64,000 nt of DNA from Nigerium massiliense (GCF_000826085.1 NZ_CCYM01000002.1:992001-1056000), one strand, 5' to 3'; counted from the first letter of the stretch, positions 26,362-34,909 are shown. Notes: a model not told the origin generated them from the sequence alone. Numbers and translations are program-made.

Positions 26362-26403
26362 CGACGGCCTGCTCGGGGCAGTCCTGGCCGTCGACGCTCC
26401 CCG
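26362..26403. terminator. Possible bidirectional terminator
   Basis: CGACGGCC (26362-26369) is repeated inverted as GGCCGTCG (26396-26403) between convergent genes. The loop is long (26 nt), so this is a weak call. Confidence 0.25.
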
Positions 26404-26462
26404 GACGCCCGCGCGGAGCCGTCACCGCAGCGGCCGGCCGCCCCGGGTGCGAGGTCGGACGC

Positions 26463-27425
26463 TCAGGCCGACCGCGCCGCCGAACGGGAGCCGCGGTAGC
26501 GCCCGCCGCGCACCGGCAGGTGCGTGCGCGGGGCCATGCGGGCGCCGTGGCGCGGGTGGTTCTGGCCCGTGAGTTCGAGGAGTCTCTGCACGCGGTAGCG
26601 GTGCCCGCGGTAGGGCTCGAGCAGCTCGGCCAGCCCGTCGTCGTCGAGCTCGACGCCGATGAGCGCCCAGCCGATGTTGCGGGCGACGTGATAGTCGCCG
26701 AACGCGACCGCGTCGGGGTCGCCGTGGGCGCGGCAGCGCGTCTCGGCCGATGTCCAGATGCCGATGCCGGGCAGGGAGCGCAGGCGGCGATCCGCCTCGT
26801 CGTGGGGCAGCCCGATGGTGCGGTCGAGCGCGTCGGCCACCCGAGCCGCGCGCAGCACCGTCGCCGAGCGGGCGCCGTCGATGCCGAGCTGGAGCCAATC
26901 CCAGGAGGCGATGCGGCGTAGCGCCGCGGCGTCCGGCTGCACGAACAGGCGCACCTGCTCGGTCGGGCCGGGCGCGGGCTCGCCGAACCGGTAGACCAAG
27001 CGCCGGAAGCCGCTGAACGCCTCCTGGCCCGTGACCTTCTGCTCGATGATCGCCGGGACGAGCGCGTCGAGGACGCAGCCCCCGGTGCCGACGCGCCAGT
27101 GCGGCTTGCGGTGCGCCGCCTGGGCGAGCGCCGCGTGACGCGGCTCGAACCCGGTGAGGTCGTCGCCGGCGCCGAGCATCGCGGGCAGGTTCTCCAGCGC
27201 CCAGGCCGCCCCCTCGCCCCACGCCTTCGCCCGGACGAGGCCCTCCGCGGGCCGTTCGTGCACGAGCAGCGTCGCCGGTCCGCACGGGGTGCGCAGGCCG
27301 CGCCAGTGGCGTCCGGCGTCGTCGACGCGGTAGGTGGGGTCGCCGGAACCGCGGCGCCAGTGCGCCCAGACCTGACCGACCGGGCACGGCCACGTGGGCC
27401 GCCAATCGCGGGCCTGAGCATTCAT
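26463..27425 (-). CDS. DNA-3-methyladenine glycosylase II-like (AlkA-type HhH-GPD)
   Basis: This 320-residue protein of the HhH-GPD superfamily has a helix that begins EQKVTGQEAFSGFRRLVYRFG, the hairpin LRSLPGIGIWTSAE and the catalytic-loop region CRAHGDPDAVAFGDYHVA, whose aspartates include the expected catalytic Asp. It would excise alkylated bases from DNA. I chose the ATG at 27425; another in-frame ATG lies 33 bp upstream. The C-terminal 40 residues are basic and may add DNA contacts. It converges with the MHS gene and is back to back with ligB, another DNA repair gene, across a repeat-containing 165-bp spacer. Confidence 0.82.
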   Translation of the reverse strand: MNAQARDWRPTWPCPVGQVWAHWRRGSGDPTYRVDDAGRHWRGLRTPCGPATLLVHERPAEGLVRAKAWGEGAAWALENLPAMLGAGDDLTGFEPRHAALAQAAHRKPHWRVGTGGCVLDALVPAIIEQKVTGQEAFSGFRRLVYRFGEPAPGPTEQVRLFVQPDAAALRRIASWDWLQLGIDGARSATVLRAARVADALDRTIGLPHDEADRRLRSLPGIGIWTSAETRCRAHGDPDAVAFGDYHVARNIGWALIGVELDDDGLAELLEPYRGHRYRVQRLLELTGQNHPRHGARMAPRTHLPVRGGRYRGSRSAARSA

Positions 27426-27454
27426 CACGTCCGGAACCCTAGCCCCGGCCACCG

Positions 27455-27488
27455 ACAAAACCCGCGCGCGTCTGCCGGGGCGGCGAAC
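27455..27488 (+). repeat. 34-bp direct repeat, copy 1
   Basis: A 34-bp sequence starting ACAAAACCCGCGCGCG and ending GGCGGCGAAC occurs here and again 64 bp downstream without mismatch. Both copies lie between the AlkA-like gene and ligB. Confidence 0.85.
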
Positions 27489-27518
27489 CTCGGGCTGCGC
27501 TTAGCCGACGAGGAACGC

Positions 27519-27552
27519 ACAAAACCCGCGCGCGTCTGCCGGGGCGGCGAAC
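27519..27552 (+). repeat. 34-bp direct repeat, copy 2
   Basis: Perfect second copy, 39 bp before the ligB start. A shorter echo of its core (GCGTCTGCC) follows at about 27571. It could be a duplicated regulatory site or a dispersed repeat. Confidence 0.85.
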
Positions 27553-27590
27553 ACCCTCGGCGGCCGCGTCGCGTCTGCCACGATGGGGCC

Positions 27591-29156
27591 ATGCTGCTGA
27601 ACGATCTCGCGACGGCCTCGGCGGAGGTCACCAAGACCGCGTCCCGGTTGCGCAAGACATCCGCGATGGCGACCGCGCTGCGTCAGGCCGGACCGGGCGA
27701 GATCGAGTTGGCGGCCCACTACCTCGGCGGCACCCTGCGGCAGCGACGCACCGGGGTGGGCTGGCGCTCGCTGCAGGTGCTCCCCCCGGCGGCGGCCGAG
27801 CCTTCGCTGACGATCGGTGAGGTGGACGCCGCCCTGCAGGCCATGGCCGAGGCGTCCGGCGCGGGGTCGCAGAAGCGCCGCAGCGAACTGCTCGAGGGCC
27901 TGCTGAGCCGTGCCACGCCCGGCGAGCAGCGCTACCTGGTCGGCCTGTTGACCGGGGAGCTGCGTCAGGGCGCGCTCGATGGCGTCCTGCTGGACGCGGT
28001 GGCCGAGGCGGCCGGCGTCCCCGGCCCCCTGGTGCGGCGCGCCGCGATGATGGCCGGCTCCACGCCGCTGATCGCCGAGGCCGCGCTCACCGGCGGCGCC
28101 GACGCGCTGAGCCGTTACGACCTCAAGGTGGGCGCGGGGGTGCGGCCCATGCTGGCGTCCTCGGCGAAGACCGTCGGGGAGGCGATGGCGAAGGTCGCGC
28201 CCCGCGGCGGGGACGTGGCGGTCGAGGCCAAGCTGGACGGCATCCGGGTGCAGGCGCACAAGGACGGCGACGACGTTCGGGTGTTCAGCCGCTCCCTGGA
28301 CGACCTCACTGCGCGGCTGCCCGGGGTGGTGGACGCCGTCCGCGCCATCGACGCGACCACGGCGATCCTGGACGGCGAGGCGCTGCTGCTCGAGGGATCC
28401 GGACGTCCGGCCGCCTTCCAGGACACGGCGTCCCGCGGCGCGACCCGGACGGCCGCCCCGCCCGAGGTGAGCGACGTCGACGAGGGCGCCCTGACGCCGT
28501 GGTTCTTCGACCTGCTCTACCTCGACGGTCGCTCGCTGGTCGACCTGCCGTTGCGCGAACGGTCCGCGCTGCTGGCCGAGCGCACCCCCGCACGGTTCAT
28601 GATCGAGCGCACCGTCACCGACCTGTCGGCCGTCGCCGAGGCGTTCAACGAGCACGTCCTGGCCCAGGGCCACGAGGGTGTCGTCGTGAAGAACCTCGAC
28701 GCCCCCTACGACGCCGGACGCCGCGGCGCAGGCTGGGTGAAGGTCAAGCCGGTGCACACGCTCGACCTGATCGTTCTCGCCGTGGAGTGGGGCGGCGGAC
28801 GCCGGCGCGGGAAGCTGTCGAACATCCACCTGGGCGCGCGCGACGACGAGACCGGCGCCTGGGTGATGCTCGGCAAGACGTTCAAGGGCATGACCGACGA
28901 GATGCTGGCCTGGCAGACCGAACGGTTCCTCGAGCTGGAGGAGCGCCGCGACGGCTACACCGTCTACCTGCGTCCCGAGCAGGTCGTCGAGATCGCCTTC
29001 GACGGGCTGCAGCGCTCGACGCGGTACCCGGGCGGCCTGGCGCTGCGGTTCGCGCGCCTGCTGCGCTATCGCGACGATCTGGGACCCGACGACGTGGACA
29101 CCATGGCGACCGTGCGCCAGTTCGCGCTGCGTTCGGGGGAGGGTCCCGAAGCATAA
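27591..29156 (+). CDS. ligB: ATP-dependent DNA ligase, LigB type
   Basis: This 521-residue ligase has an N-terminal DNA-binding domain (1-180), a nucleotidyltransferase domain with the adenylated lysine K214 in VEAKLDGIRVQ, and the later motifs FDLLYLDG and GVVVKNLD; the OB-fold domain includes WVKVKPVHTLDLIV. The length and domain order match actinobacterial LigB (about 500 residues). It would act in repair alongside the NAD-dependent replicative ligase. The ATG at 27591 follows CGATGGGGCC. The stop codon lies inside the left arm of a palindromic element. Confidence 0.9.
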   Translation: MLLNDLATASAEVTKTASRLRKTSAMATALRQAGPGEIELAAHYLGGTLRQRRTGVGWRSLQVLPPAAAEPSLTIGEVDAALQAMAEASGAGSQKRRSELLEGLLSRATPGEQRYLVGLLTGELRQGALDGVLLDAVAEAAGVPGPLVRRAAMMAGSTPLIAEAALTGGADALSRYDLKVGAGVRPMLASSAKTVGEAMAKVAPRGGDVAVEAKLDGIRVQAHKDGDDVRVFSRSLDDLTARLPGVVDAVRAIDATTAILDGEALLLEGSGRPAAFQDTASRGATRTAAPPEVSDVDEGALTPWFFDLLYLDGRSLVDLPLRERSALLAERTPARFMIERTVTDLSAVAEAFNEHVLAQGHEGVVVKNLDAPYDAGRRGAGWVKVKPVHTLDLIVLAVEWGGGRRRGKLSNIHLGARDDETGAWVMLGKTFKGMTDEMLAWQTERFLELEERRDGYTVYLRPEQVVEIAFDGLQRSTRYPGGLALRFARLLRYRDDLGPDDVDTMATVRQFALRSGEGPEA

Positions 29157-29271
29157 CGGGATTATCCTGCCACTAGATTTTCGGCCACCCGAGACAAATC
29201 GCTCTGACAAGCGCATTCGTGGCCGGCTGGCGGGAGGGCCCGAAGCTGGTGGCAGGATAATCCCGTTATGC
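29151..29271. repeat. 121-bp element with 23-bp perfect inverted ends
   Basis: The arms at 29151-29173 (GCATAACGGGATTATCCTGC then CAC) and 29249-29271 are exact reverse complements over 23 bp. An inner pair, CGGCCAC (29182-29188) and GTGGCCG (29219-29225), nests inside. The ligB TAA sits in the left arm. The location between convergent genes allows a bidirectional terminator, but the long arms and structured 75-bp core look more like a MITE or REP-type element. Confidence 0.8.
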
Positions 29272-29326
29272 CCGCGATCAGTGCTCGGTCGGCGTTGGTT
29301 GGCTACAGCGCGCGGGGTCGGTGCCC

Positions 29327-29857
29327 TCAGGCGGCGACGCGTTCGATGAACGAGTCGAGGTTCGTGCGCAGGCGCCCGACGCGGCGCTCCTCGTCGATGG
29401 TCTCGGGCATGAACCCGCCTCCGGTGGCCCGGCGCAGCCGGCGGATGTACAGCGAGCACGCCAGGTCGGCGCAGATGTACGTCCCGACCGTGTTGTAGTT
29501 CCGGCCGGCCTCACCGGCGCGGGGTGCGACCATCATCACGGCGTCCACCCCGCGGTGCTGGGTGCGGCACAGATTGCACAGCCCGCGCCGGCCCCGTAGC
29601 GGACGCGACTTCGGCAGCCGCAGGGCGACGCCGGCCAGGTCACCGGGGCGGCCCTTGTCGCCGGAGAGGATCTGGGCCAGGCCCGGGTGCGATTCGGCGA
29701 CGATGTAGGCGTTCGTCGGGGACGCCGGGTCGATCCAGCCCAGGTAGTCGAGGGTGTCCCACAGCGTCGCGTCGAGCCACCACGGCATGGGGATGCGCTC
29801 GGGGTGGTCGTGGTTGATGAAGCTCGCCCGGATCTCGTCCTCGGTGAGTGCGCGCAT
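29327..29857 (-). CDS. FBP domain protein (FusB/C-type treble-clef zinc finger)
   Basis: This 176-residue protein has the C-terminal treble-clef zinc finger of the FusB/FusC fusidic-acid-resistance family: C94xxC97 (LCNLCRTQ) and C129 and C134 (TYICADLACSLYIRR). Family members bind elongation factor G and free it from stalled ribosomes. The N-terminal half is helical, as expected. Actinobacterial homologues are chromosomal and not necessarily resistance genes. Start is the ATG at 29857, with GAGGAGG upstream. Confidence 0.88.
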   Translation of the reverse strand: MRALTEDEIRASFINHDHPERIPMPWWLDATLWDTLDYLGWIDPASPTNAYIVAESHPGLAQILSGDKGRPGDLAGVALRLPKSRPLRGRRGLCNLCRTQHRGVDAVMMVAPRAGEAGRNYNTVGTYICADLACSLYIRRLRRATGGGFMPETIDEERRVGRLRTNLDSFIERVAA

Positions 29858-29920
29858 GGTGCGACCTCCTCGTCTGGCCGGCCGGGGGCCACCCGCGCCG
29901 GGGCCGGCGGCCGGGTCGGC

Positions 29921-30109
29921 CTAGTTCTGGATGTCGGAGTTCGCGTAGTCGGCGTCGACGTCGTCGTCGTTGCCGGAGGCGTCGTCGTCGAACTCCAGGT
30001 CGGGGTTGCCCTCGGTTTCGGGGTCGCCCAACAGCGGGTTGTTGGCGTCGTGGAACTCCTGGAGGGGCTGCTCGCCGTTGGCGATCGCCGCTGCGAAATC
30101 TTCGCTCAT
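29921..30109 (-). CDS. Small acidic protein
   Basis: This is a 62-residue, strongly acidic product with no membrane segment or cysteine; its second half is dominated by Asp and Asn (DDDASGNDDD) and is probably disordered. The ribosome site before the ATG (GCCCCC) is poor, which lowers confidence, but the sequence is low in the Arg/Pro/Ala composition of shadow frames. It sits 63 bp upstream of, and in the same direction as, the FBP gene, so they may be co-transcribed. Function unknown. Confidence 0.5.
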   Translation of the reverse strand: MSEDFAAAIANGEQPLQEFHDANNPLLGDPETEGNPDLEFDDDASGNDDDVDADYANSDIQN

Positions 30110-30244
30110 GGGGGCAGCTTAGTCAGCCGAGCGCGCGGTGGCCCCGTGCGTCGCGACACGGTTCGCGACACCGGACCGTAGGCTGCCGCTCAGTCGACGA
30201 CCGCGCACCCTCCGCGCGGGGGCCGAGCCGAAGGGAGAACGACG

Positions 30245-30670
30245 ATGGCCACCGAGACTTCGACGCCCCAGGCGCGCGACGGCGTCCCCGATCGGGCGGA
30301 CGCCCGCGGCGCCCTCGTGTGCGCGGTGCTCGTCCCGCTGGGCACGGCCGCCTTCGTCCTGCTGACCGTCGCGGACGGCAACCTGTCGTTCCTCGGCGTC
30401 GCCGCGCTCGCGACGGCGGCGCTGGCCTGGCGCGCGTCGAGGCGCTTCGTGGACGCCGTCACCGTCCTCGACGGCGAACGCGGACGCCGCCGGCACGGCC
30501 CGCTCGCCACCGCGTCCCCGCGCTACCTGCGGCTCTACGCCCACGCGCTCGGCTGGCCGGCCCGCTGGCCCGGCGTGGCGGTTTGGGTGCTGTGGCTCGT
30601 CTCGGTGGGGGCGGTGGTCTACTTCCTGATCAGCTTCGCCGTCCGCGTGATCAGCGCAGCCGTAGCCTGA
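30245..30670 (+). CDS. Uncharacterised small membrane protein
   Basis: This 141-residue protein has two or three hydrophobic helices in the first 65 residues and one near the C-terminus (VAVWVLWLVSVGAVVYFLI). AAGGGAG lies 7 nt before the ATG. No family recognised. Its 3' end overlaps the convergent pxpBC gene by 20 bp. Confidence 0.65.
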   Translation: MATETSTPQARDGVPDRADARGALVCAVLVPLGTAAFVLLTVADGNLSFLGVAALATAALAWRASRRFVDAVTVLDGERGRRRHGPLATASPRYLRLYAHALGWPARWPGVAVWVLWLVSVGAVVYFLISFAVRVISAAVA

Positions 30671-32252
30671 CCTGCTGCCCCGGACGCGCCTGCGCGAGCC
30701 GGTCGGTATCCGCGTCGGCGACGACGGCCGCGACCGGGTAGCCGCCCGTCACGGGGTGGTCGGCGAGGAAGATCACCGGCTGCCCGTTGCTCGGCACTTG
30801 GATCGAGCCGCGCACCACGCCCTCGCTCTGCAGCTCGCGGCCCTCGTGCTCCGGAGCGCGCTGCAGGGGCTCGCCCTCCAGCCGGACGCCGACGCGGTCG
30901 CTGCGCTGCGACACCGTCCAGGTCGTCTCGGCGAGGCGGTGGAGGTCGGCCAGCCAGGCGTCCCGCGGGCCGGGGACCACGTCGAGCACGAGCGGTTCGT
31001 TCGTCGGGGCGCTGGCCGGCGCGGAGTCCACCGAGGTCGGGTCGAGCGGGCCGTCCCCGATCGGCAGGAGGGCTCCGACCGTCAGCTTCGCCGGCCCGAG
31101 CCCTGACATCGTGTCCGTGCTGCGCGACCCCAGCACCTGCGGCACGTCGAACCCGCCGGCCACGGCGAGGTAGCTGCGCAGCCCGGCGGCCGGGAGCCCC
31201 AGCTTGAGCGTCGCGCCGGGGGGCAGGTAGAACGGCGCGTTGACCGGGGCCGGGACGCCGTCGACGCTCACCGGGGATGGCGCGCCCGTCACCGCGACGT
31301 GCAGGTGCCCGGACGCGCGCAGCGTCAGTCCGCCGAACGTGCCCTCGATCGTCGCCCGGTCGTCGGGGTTGCCGACCAGCCGGTTCGCCAGCGCATGCGC
31401 GGCGCGGTCCGCGGCGCCGGAGCGCGTGACGCCCACGGCGCCGTAGCCCGGACGCCCGAGGTCCTGCAGGAGCGCCAGCGGTCCGGTGGCGACGACCTCG
31501 ACTGCGCGGCCGGTCACGAGGGGCGCATCGGGGTGGGGTCGTGCGGGTCCGCCGCGGACGGCGGGGTCGGCAGAGGGTGCGCGGTCGTCGGGGGAGTCCG
31601 CGCGGACGAAGCGGACGTGCGCGCCCGGTTGGAGCAGCGCCGGGGGCTCGCGGTCGGCGTCCCACAGCACGGTGTCGGTGTGGCCGAGTAGCTGCCACCC
31701 GCCGGGGGAGGAGCGGGGGTAGATGCCGCTGAACGCGCCCGCCAGCCCGACCGCGCCGGCCGGGACGGTCGTGCGCGGCTCGTCGCGGCGGGGCACCTGC
31801 AGGCGCGGGTCCCCGTCGACCAAGTAGGAGAAGCCCGGGGCGAAGCCGCCGAACGCGACACGCCAGGGGCGAGACGTGTGCGCGGCGATGACGTCGTCGA
31901 CGCTCAGCCGCGTGAGCCGCGCGACCTCGTCGAGGTCGGGCCCGTCGTAGACGACCGGGATCTCGATGGCGTCCGTCTCGGCGGCGCGGCGGGTCGACGG
32001 CAGGAGCGCGCGCTGCAGGGCCTGGGCGCCGAGCAGGGACGCGAGGCCCTCCCGCACCCCGGGCAGCGCGGCCGCCGACCGGACGGTGACCAGCACGGTG
32101 AGCGCGGCGGGGACGACGTCCTCGATCGCCGACCACGGCGCCGACCCCTCCTCGGCCAGGGCGCGGATGATCCCGTCGAGGGCGAGCACCTCGTCGAGGT
32201 CGGCCAGTTCGATCAGCACCGCCCGCTCCCCGCAGGGCAGCAGCGCGCTCAT
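30651..32252 (-). CDS. pxpBC: 5-oxoprolinase subunits B and C, fused
   Basis: This 533-residue fusion of the two ATP-using subunits of the prokaryotic 5-oxoprolinase opens 5-oxoproline to glutamate. Residues 1-205 are PxpB (KipI-like) with AFGGFAPGFSYLVDGD and VPAGAVGLAG; residues about 245-533 are PxpC (KipA-like) with LLQDLGRPGYGAVGVTRSGA and the late FLADHPVTGGYPVAAVV. The ATG at 32252 overlaps the pxpA stop (ATGA). PxpB and PxpC are separate in Bacillus and E. coli; fused forms are common in actinobacteria and fungi-type biotin-dependent relatives also pair these domains. Confidence 0.92.
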   Translation of the reverse strand: MSALLPCGERAVLIELADLDEVLALDGIIRALAEEGSAPWSAIEDVVPAALTVLVTVRSAAALPGVREGLASLLGAQALQRALLPSTRRAAETDAIEIPVVYDGPDLDEVARLTRLSVDDVIAAHTSRPWRVAFGGFAPGFSYLVDGDPRLQVPRRDEPRTTVPAGAVGLAGAFSGIYPRSSPGGWQLLGHTDTVLWDADREPPALLQPGAHVRFVRADSPDDRAPSADPAVRGGPARPHPDAPLVTGRAVEVVATGPLALLQDLGRPGYGAVGVTRSGAADRAAHALANRLVGNPDDRATIEGTFGGLTLRASGHLHVAVTGAPSPVSVDGVPAPVNAPFYLPPGATLKLGLPAAGLRSYLAVAGGFDVPQVLGSRSTDTMSGLGPAKLTVGALLPIGDGPLDPTSVDSAPASAPTNEPLVLDVVPGPRDAWLADLHRLAETTWTVSQRSDRVGVRLEGEPLQRAPEHEGRELQSEGVVRGSIQVPSNGQPVIFLADHPVTGGYPVAAVVADADTDRLAQARPGQQVRLRLR

Positions 32253-33031
32253 CCCGCGAACGGCGCGAGCCGGACGCCGGCGTCCACCAGCGTGGCCCGC
32301 ACCTCCCGCGCCATGGCGACCGCGCCGGGCGAATCGCCGTGGATGCACAAGGAATCGGCGCCGAGCTCGATGTCGGTGCCGTCCGCGGCGGTCAGGAGCC
32401 CGGTCCGCGCCAGCCGAAGAACCCGGGCGGCGACGGCGTCCGGCTCGTGGAGAACCGCGCCGGGCAGCCGCCGCGACACGAGCGTCCCGTCGGGGTTGTA
32501 GGCCCGGTCGACGAAGGCCTCGCGCACCGGACGCAGGCCCGCCTCGGCGGCCACCTCAAGGAACGCCGAGCCGGGCAGGCCCAGCACCGCCAGCCCCGGC
32601 TTGAACGCGACGACCGCTTCGACGACGGCGGCTGCCTGCGCCCGGTCGGCCACGATGCGGTTGTAGAGGGCGCCGTGCGGCTTGACGTAGGCCACCTCGG
32701 TGCCGGCGGCCCGGCAGATGCCTTCGAGCGCGCCGAGTTGGTACAGCACGTCGGCGGCGAGTTCGTCGGGGGCGTAGTCCATGACGCGGCGTCCGAAGCC
32801 GACGAGGTCGCGGTAGGACGGGTGGGCGCCGACGGCGATGCCGCGGGCGGCCGCGTCGGCGACCGTGCGACGGGTGGTGAGGGGGTCGCCCGCGTGGAAG
32901 CCGCAGGCGATGTTGGCGCTCGTGACGACGTCGAGCATCGCCGCGTCGTCGCCCATCGTCCACGTGCCCAGGGATTCGCCGAGGTCAGCGTTGAGGTCGA
33001 CCGTGCCAGCAGCGTGCGTGGATGCGCTCAT
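32249..33031 (-). CDS. pxpA: 5-oxoprolinase subunit A (LamB/YcsF family)
   Basis: This is a 260-residue LamB/YcsF protein. The opening VDLNADLGESLGTWTMGDD and SANIACGFHAGDP, then the HPSYRDLVGFGRR segment and KPHGALYN, are the family's metal/substrate motifs. It partners PxpBC for 5-oxoproline ring opening, making glutamate in the cytoplasm. It is first in the two-gene operon, with GGAGG just upstream of the ATG. The 136-bp divergent region to the LuxR-type gene holds both promoters. Confidence 0.93.
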   Translation of the reverse strand: MSASTHAAGTVDLNADLGESLGTWTMGDDAAMLDVVTSANIACGFHAGDPLTTRRTVADAAARGIAVGAHPSYRDLVGFGRRVMDYAPDELAADVLYQLGALEGICRAAGTEVAYVKPHGALYNRIVADRAQAAAVVEAVVAFKPGLAVLGLPGSAFLEVAAEAGLRPVREAFVDRAYNPDGTLVSRRLPGAVLHEPDAVAARVLRLARTGLLTAADGTDIELGADSLCIHGDSPGAVAMAREVRATLVDAGVRLAPFAG

Positions 33032-33167
33032 TGTTTCCTCCCACCGGACGATCGGCGCTGTCAGGGCTGCAGCCTAAGGCCCCGTGACCCGGGAAGGAAC
33101 GCCGCCGGTCGAGTTCGCGGTGGGGAGGACGACTCCCCCCATCGGCTATCCTTCAGGGGTGAATCAA

Positions 33168-33839
33168 ATGGCTCCCAAGGGTGTATCGCTGCAGCCTAAG
33201 AGGTTAAACCCGATCTCGGTCGCCGCCGTGGACGAATCCCCCCTCGTTCTCGCGGGGCTGCGGGCACTGTGCGCCAACGACAGCTTGGGGCTCATCATGG
33301 CGGAGTACGCGCCGGGGGTCGCCGTCGACATCGTGCTCTACGACCCGTTGGACGAGCGCGGGAACCCGCGGCACCGGGTGCCGCAGCTGGCGGCCGACCG
33401 GGGCGTCCGGCGCGTCGCTGCCTACTCCTGGTCGGCGTCGCCCGCGTTCGTCGAGTCGGTGCTGCTGCAGGGGGCCAACGGCTACCTGTCGAAGAAGGTG
33501 GCCGGGGTGGAGCTGGCGTCCTCGATGCGCAGCATCGTTGCCGGGGAGCGCGTCGTCGATCGCTCCCTGTTCGGTTCCGAGGACGCCGTGCAGGTCCCGT
33601 TCGTCGAGAGGCTGACGCCGCGCGAGGCGTCCATCGTGACCGCGATCGCGCGCGGGTGGTCGAACCAGGAGATCGCCGACCGGCTGAATCTGTCGATCAA
33701 CTCGGTGAAGTCGTACATCCGTGCGGCCTACCGCAAGATCGGGGTGTCCCGCCGCAGCCAGGCCGTGGCCTGGGCCGTCAACAACGGGCTGGGAGCCGCC
33801 CCGGAGGAGGACGCCCTCGCGCCAGCGCCGCAGCACTGA
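33168..33839 (+). CDS. LuxR/NarL-type response regulator, atypical receiver
   Basis: I use the ATG at 33168 (AGGGGTG 7 nt upstream); a GTG at 33159 is also possible. The 223-residue protein has a receiver-like domain (about 12-125) and a C-terminal LuxR helix-turn-helix: LTPREASIVTAIARGWSNQE then NLSINSVKSYIRAAYRKIG. The receiver keeps a probable phospho-acceptor Asp (VLYDPLDE) and the Lys (YLSKKV), but the usual N-terminal acidic pair is AAVDES, with only one acidic residue in place. No histidine kinase gene is nearby. It is divergent from pxpA and may regulate it (inference). Confidence 0.82.
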   Translation: MAPKGVSLQPKRLNPISVAAVDESPLVLAGLRALCANDSLGLIMAEYAPGVAVDIVLYDPLDERGNPRHRVPQLAADRGVRRVAAYSWSASPAFVESVLLQGANGYLSKKVAGVELASSMRSIVAGERVVDRSLFGSEDAVQVPFVERLTPREASIVTAIARGWSNQEIADRLNLSINSVKSYIRAAYRKIGVSRRSQAVAWAVNNGLGAAPEEDALAPAPQH

Positions 33840-33875
33840 CCCGGGCCGCGTGACAGCTCGTCGTATACCGATAGC

Positions 33876-34682
33876 ATGCAGCCCATGTCCCCTGCTCGTG
33901 GTGGAACCGACGTCACGCCGTCCGGTGCGGCTCCGGCGGTCGTGCGTGCCGTCGGGGTGCTCGACGCTCTGGCGGACGCCCCCGACGGGGTGATGACGCT
34001 CAGCGACCTCAGCCGCGCTCTGGGTGTCCCGAAGTCGTCCACGAGCTCCATCTGTTCCGCGCTCGAACTCGGTGGGTTGATCGCGCGCGAAGGCGCGGGC
34101 TATACGCTCGGGCGCCGGCTCGTCGAGTTGGGCGGCTCCTACCTGGCGAGCGTCGATCAGGTGCGCGAGTTCTACGATCTGTGCGCGGCGTCCGAGGTGC
34201 TGAAGTCCGAGACCGTCCGGTTGTCCGTGCTCGCCGGCATCGACACCCTGGTGCTGGCCCGGTACGAGGGACGCCCCGCCATCCGGTTCACCGCCAGCAT
34301 CGGCGACCGGCTCCCCGCCTCGACCACCGCGCAGGGCAAGGTGCTGCTGTCCCGGTTCGAGGATCACGAGGTCAAGCGGCTCTACCACGGCATCGGCGAG
34401 CTGCCCCAGCTGGCCAAGAACAGCCTGCGCACCGTGGACGACCTGCTCGCCGACCTCGAGATCATTCGCGCACAGGACTACGGCTTCGACAACGAGGAGA
34501 TCTCCGAGCGCGTCTGCGGGCTGGCCGTGAACGTGCCCACCCGCGGCGTCCGCGCCCCGCACCTGGCGGTGAGCGTGACGAAGCTCCGCTCGGATCTGTC
34601 CGACGACGAGGCGCGCGTCCTCGTCGCTGCACTGCGTGAGGTCGCCCGTTCCCTGGGCAACCCGCTGAATCTGTCCCTGTAG
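33876..34682 (+). CDS. IclR family transcriptional regulator
   Basis: This 268-residue protein has an N-terminal winged helix (about 22-85: VVRAVGVLDALADAPDGVMT, LSRALGVPKSSTSSICSAL) and the IclR effector domain (RLSVLAGIDTLVLARYEG, RLPASTTAQGKVLLS, ISERVCGLAVNVP). IclR proteins bind small carboxylates and usually control a neighbouring catabolic operon. The gene lies 305 bp upstream of a transporter/dehydrogenase operon whose promoter carries a 16-bp palindrome of the IclR-subfamily type, so that operon is the likely target. Confidence 0.88.
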   Translation: MQPMSPARGGTDVTPSGAAPAVVRAVGVLDALADAPDGVMTLSDLSRALGVPKSSTSSICSALELGGLIAREGAGYTLGRRLVELGGSYLASVDQVREFYDLCAASEVLKSETVRLSVLAGIDTLVLARYEGRPAIRFTASIGDRLPASTTAQGKVLLSRFEDHEVKRLYHGIGELPQLAKNSLRTVDDLLADLEIIRAQDYGFDNEEISERVCGLAVNVPTRGVRAPHLAVSVTKLRSDLSDDEARVLVAALREVARSLGNPLNLSL

Positions 34683-34909
34683 CGCCCCTGGACGCCGCGG
34701 CCGGCCTTCGATCTGTTCGTCCTCAGGGCGTCCGCGATCGGTTCGACCCTGGACGCCCCGCGGCCGCCGGTGGGACGCCGCGTCCGTCGCTCGGACGCCG
34801 TCGCCGATCGGGCGCGTGCCCTGCGTCATGCGCGGCCTCCTTCGTCCTGCGCGAGCGCCTCTGAATTGACGCTGCCAGCGGGTTCCGTGTGATGAAACCG
34901 AGACTTTTT

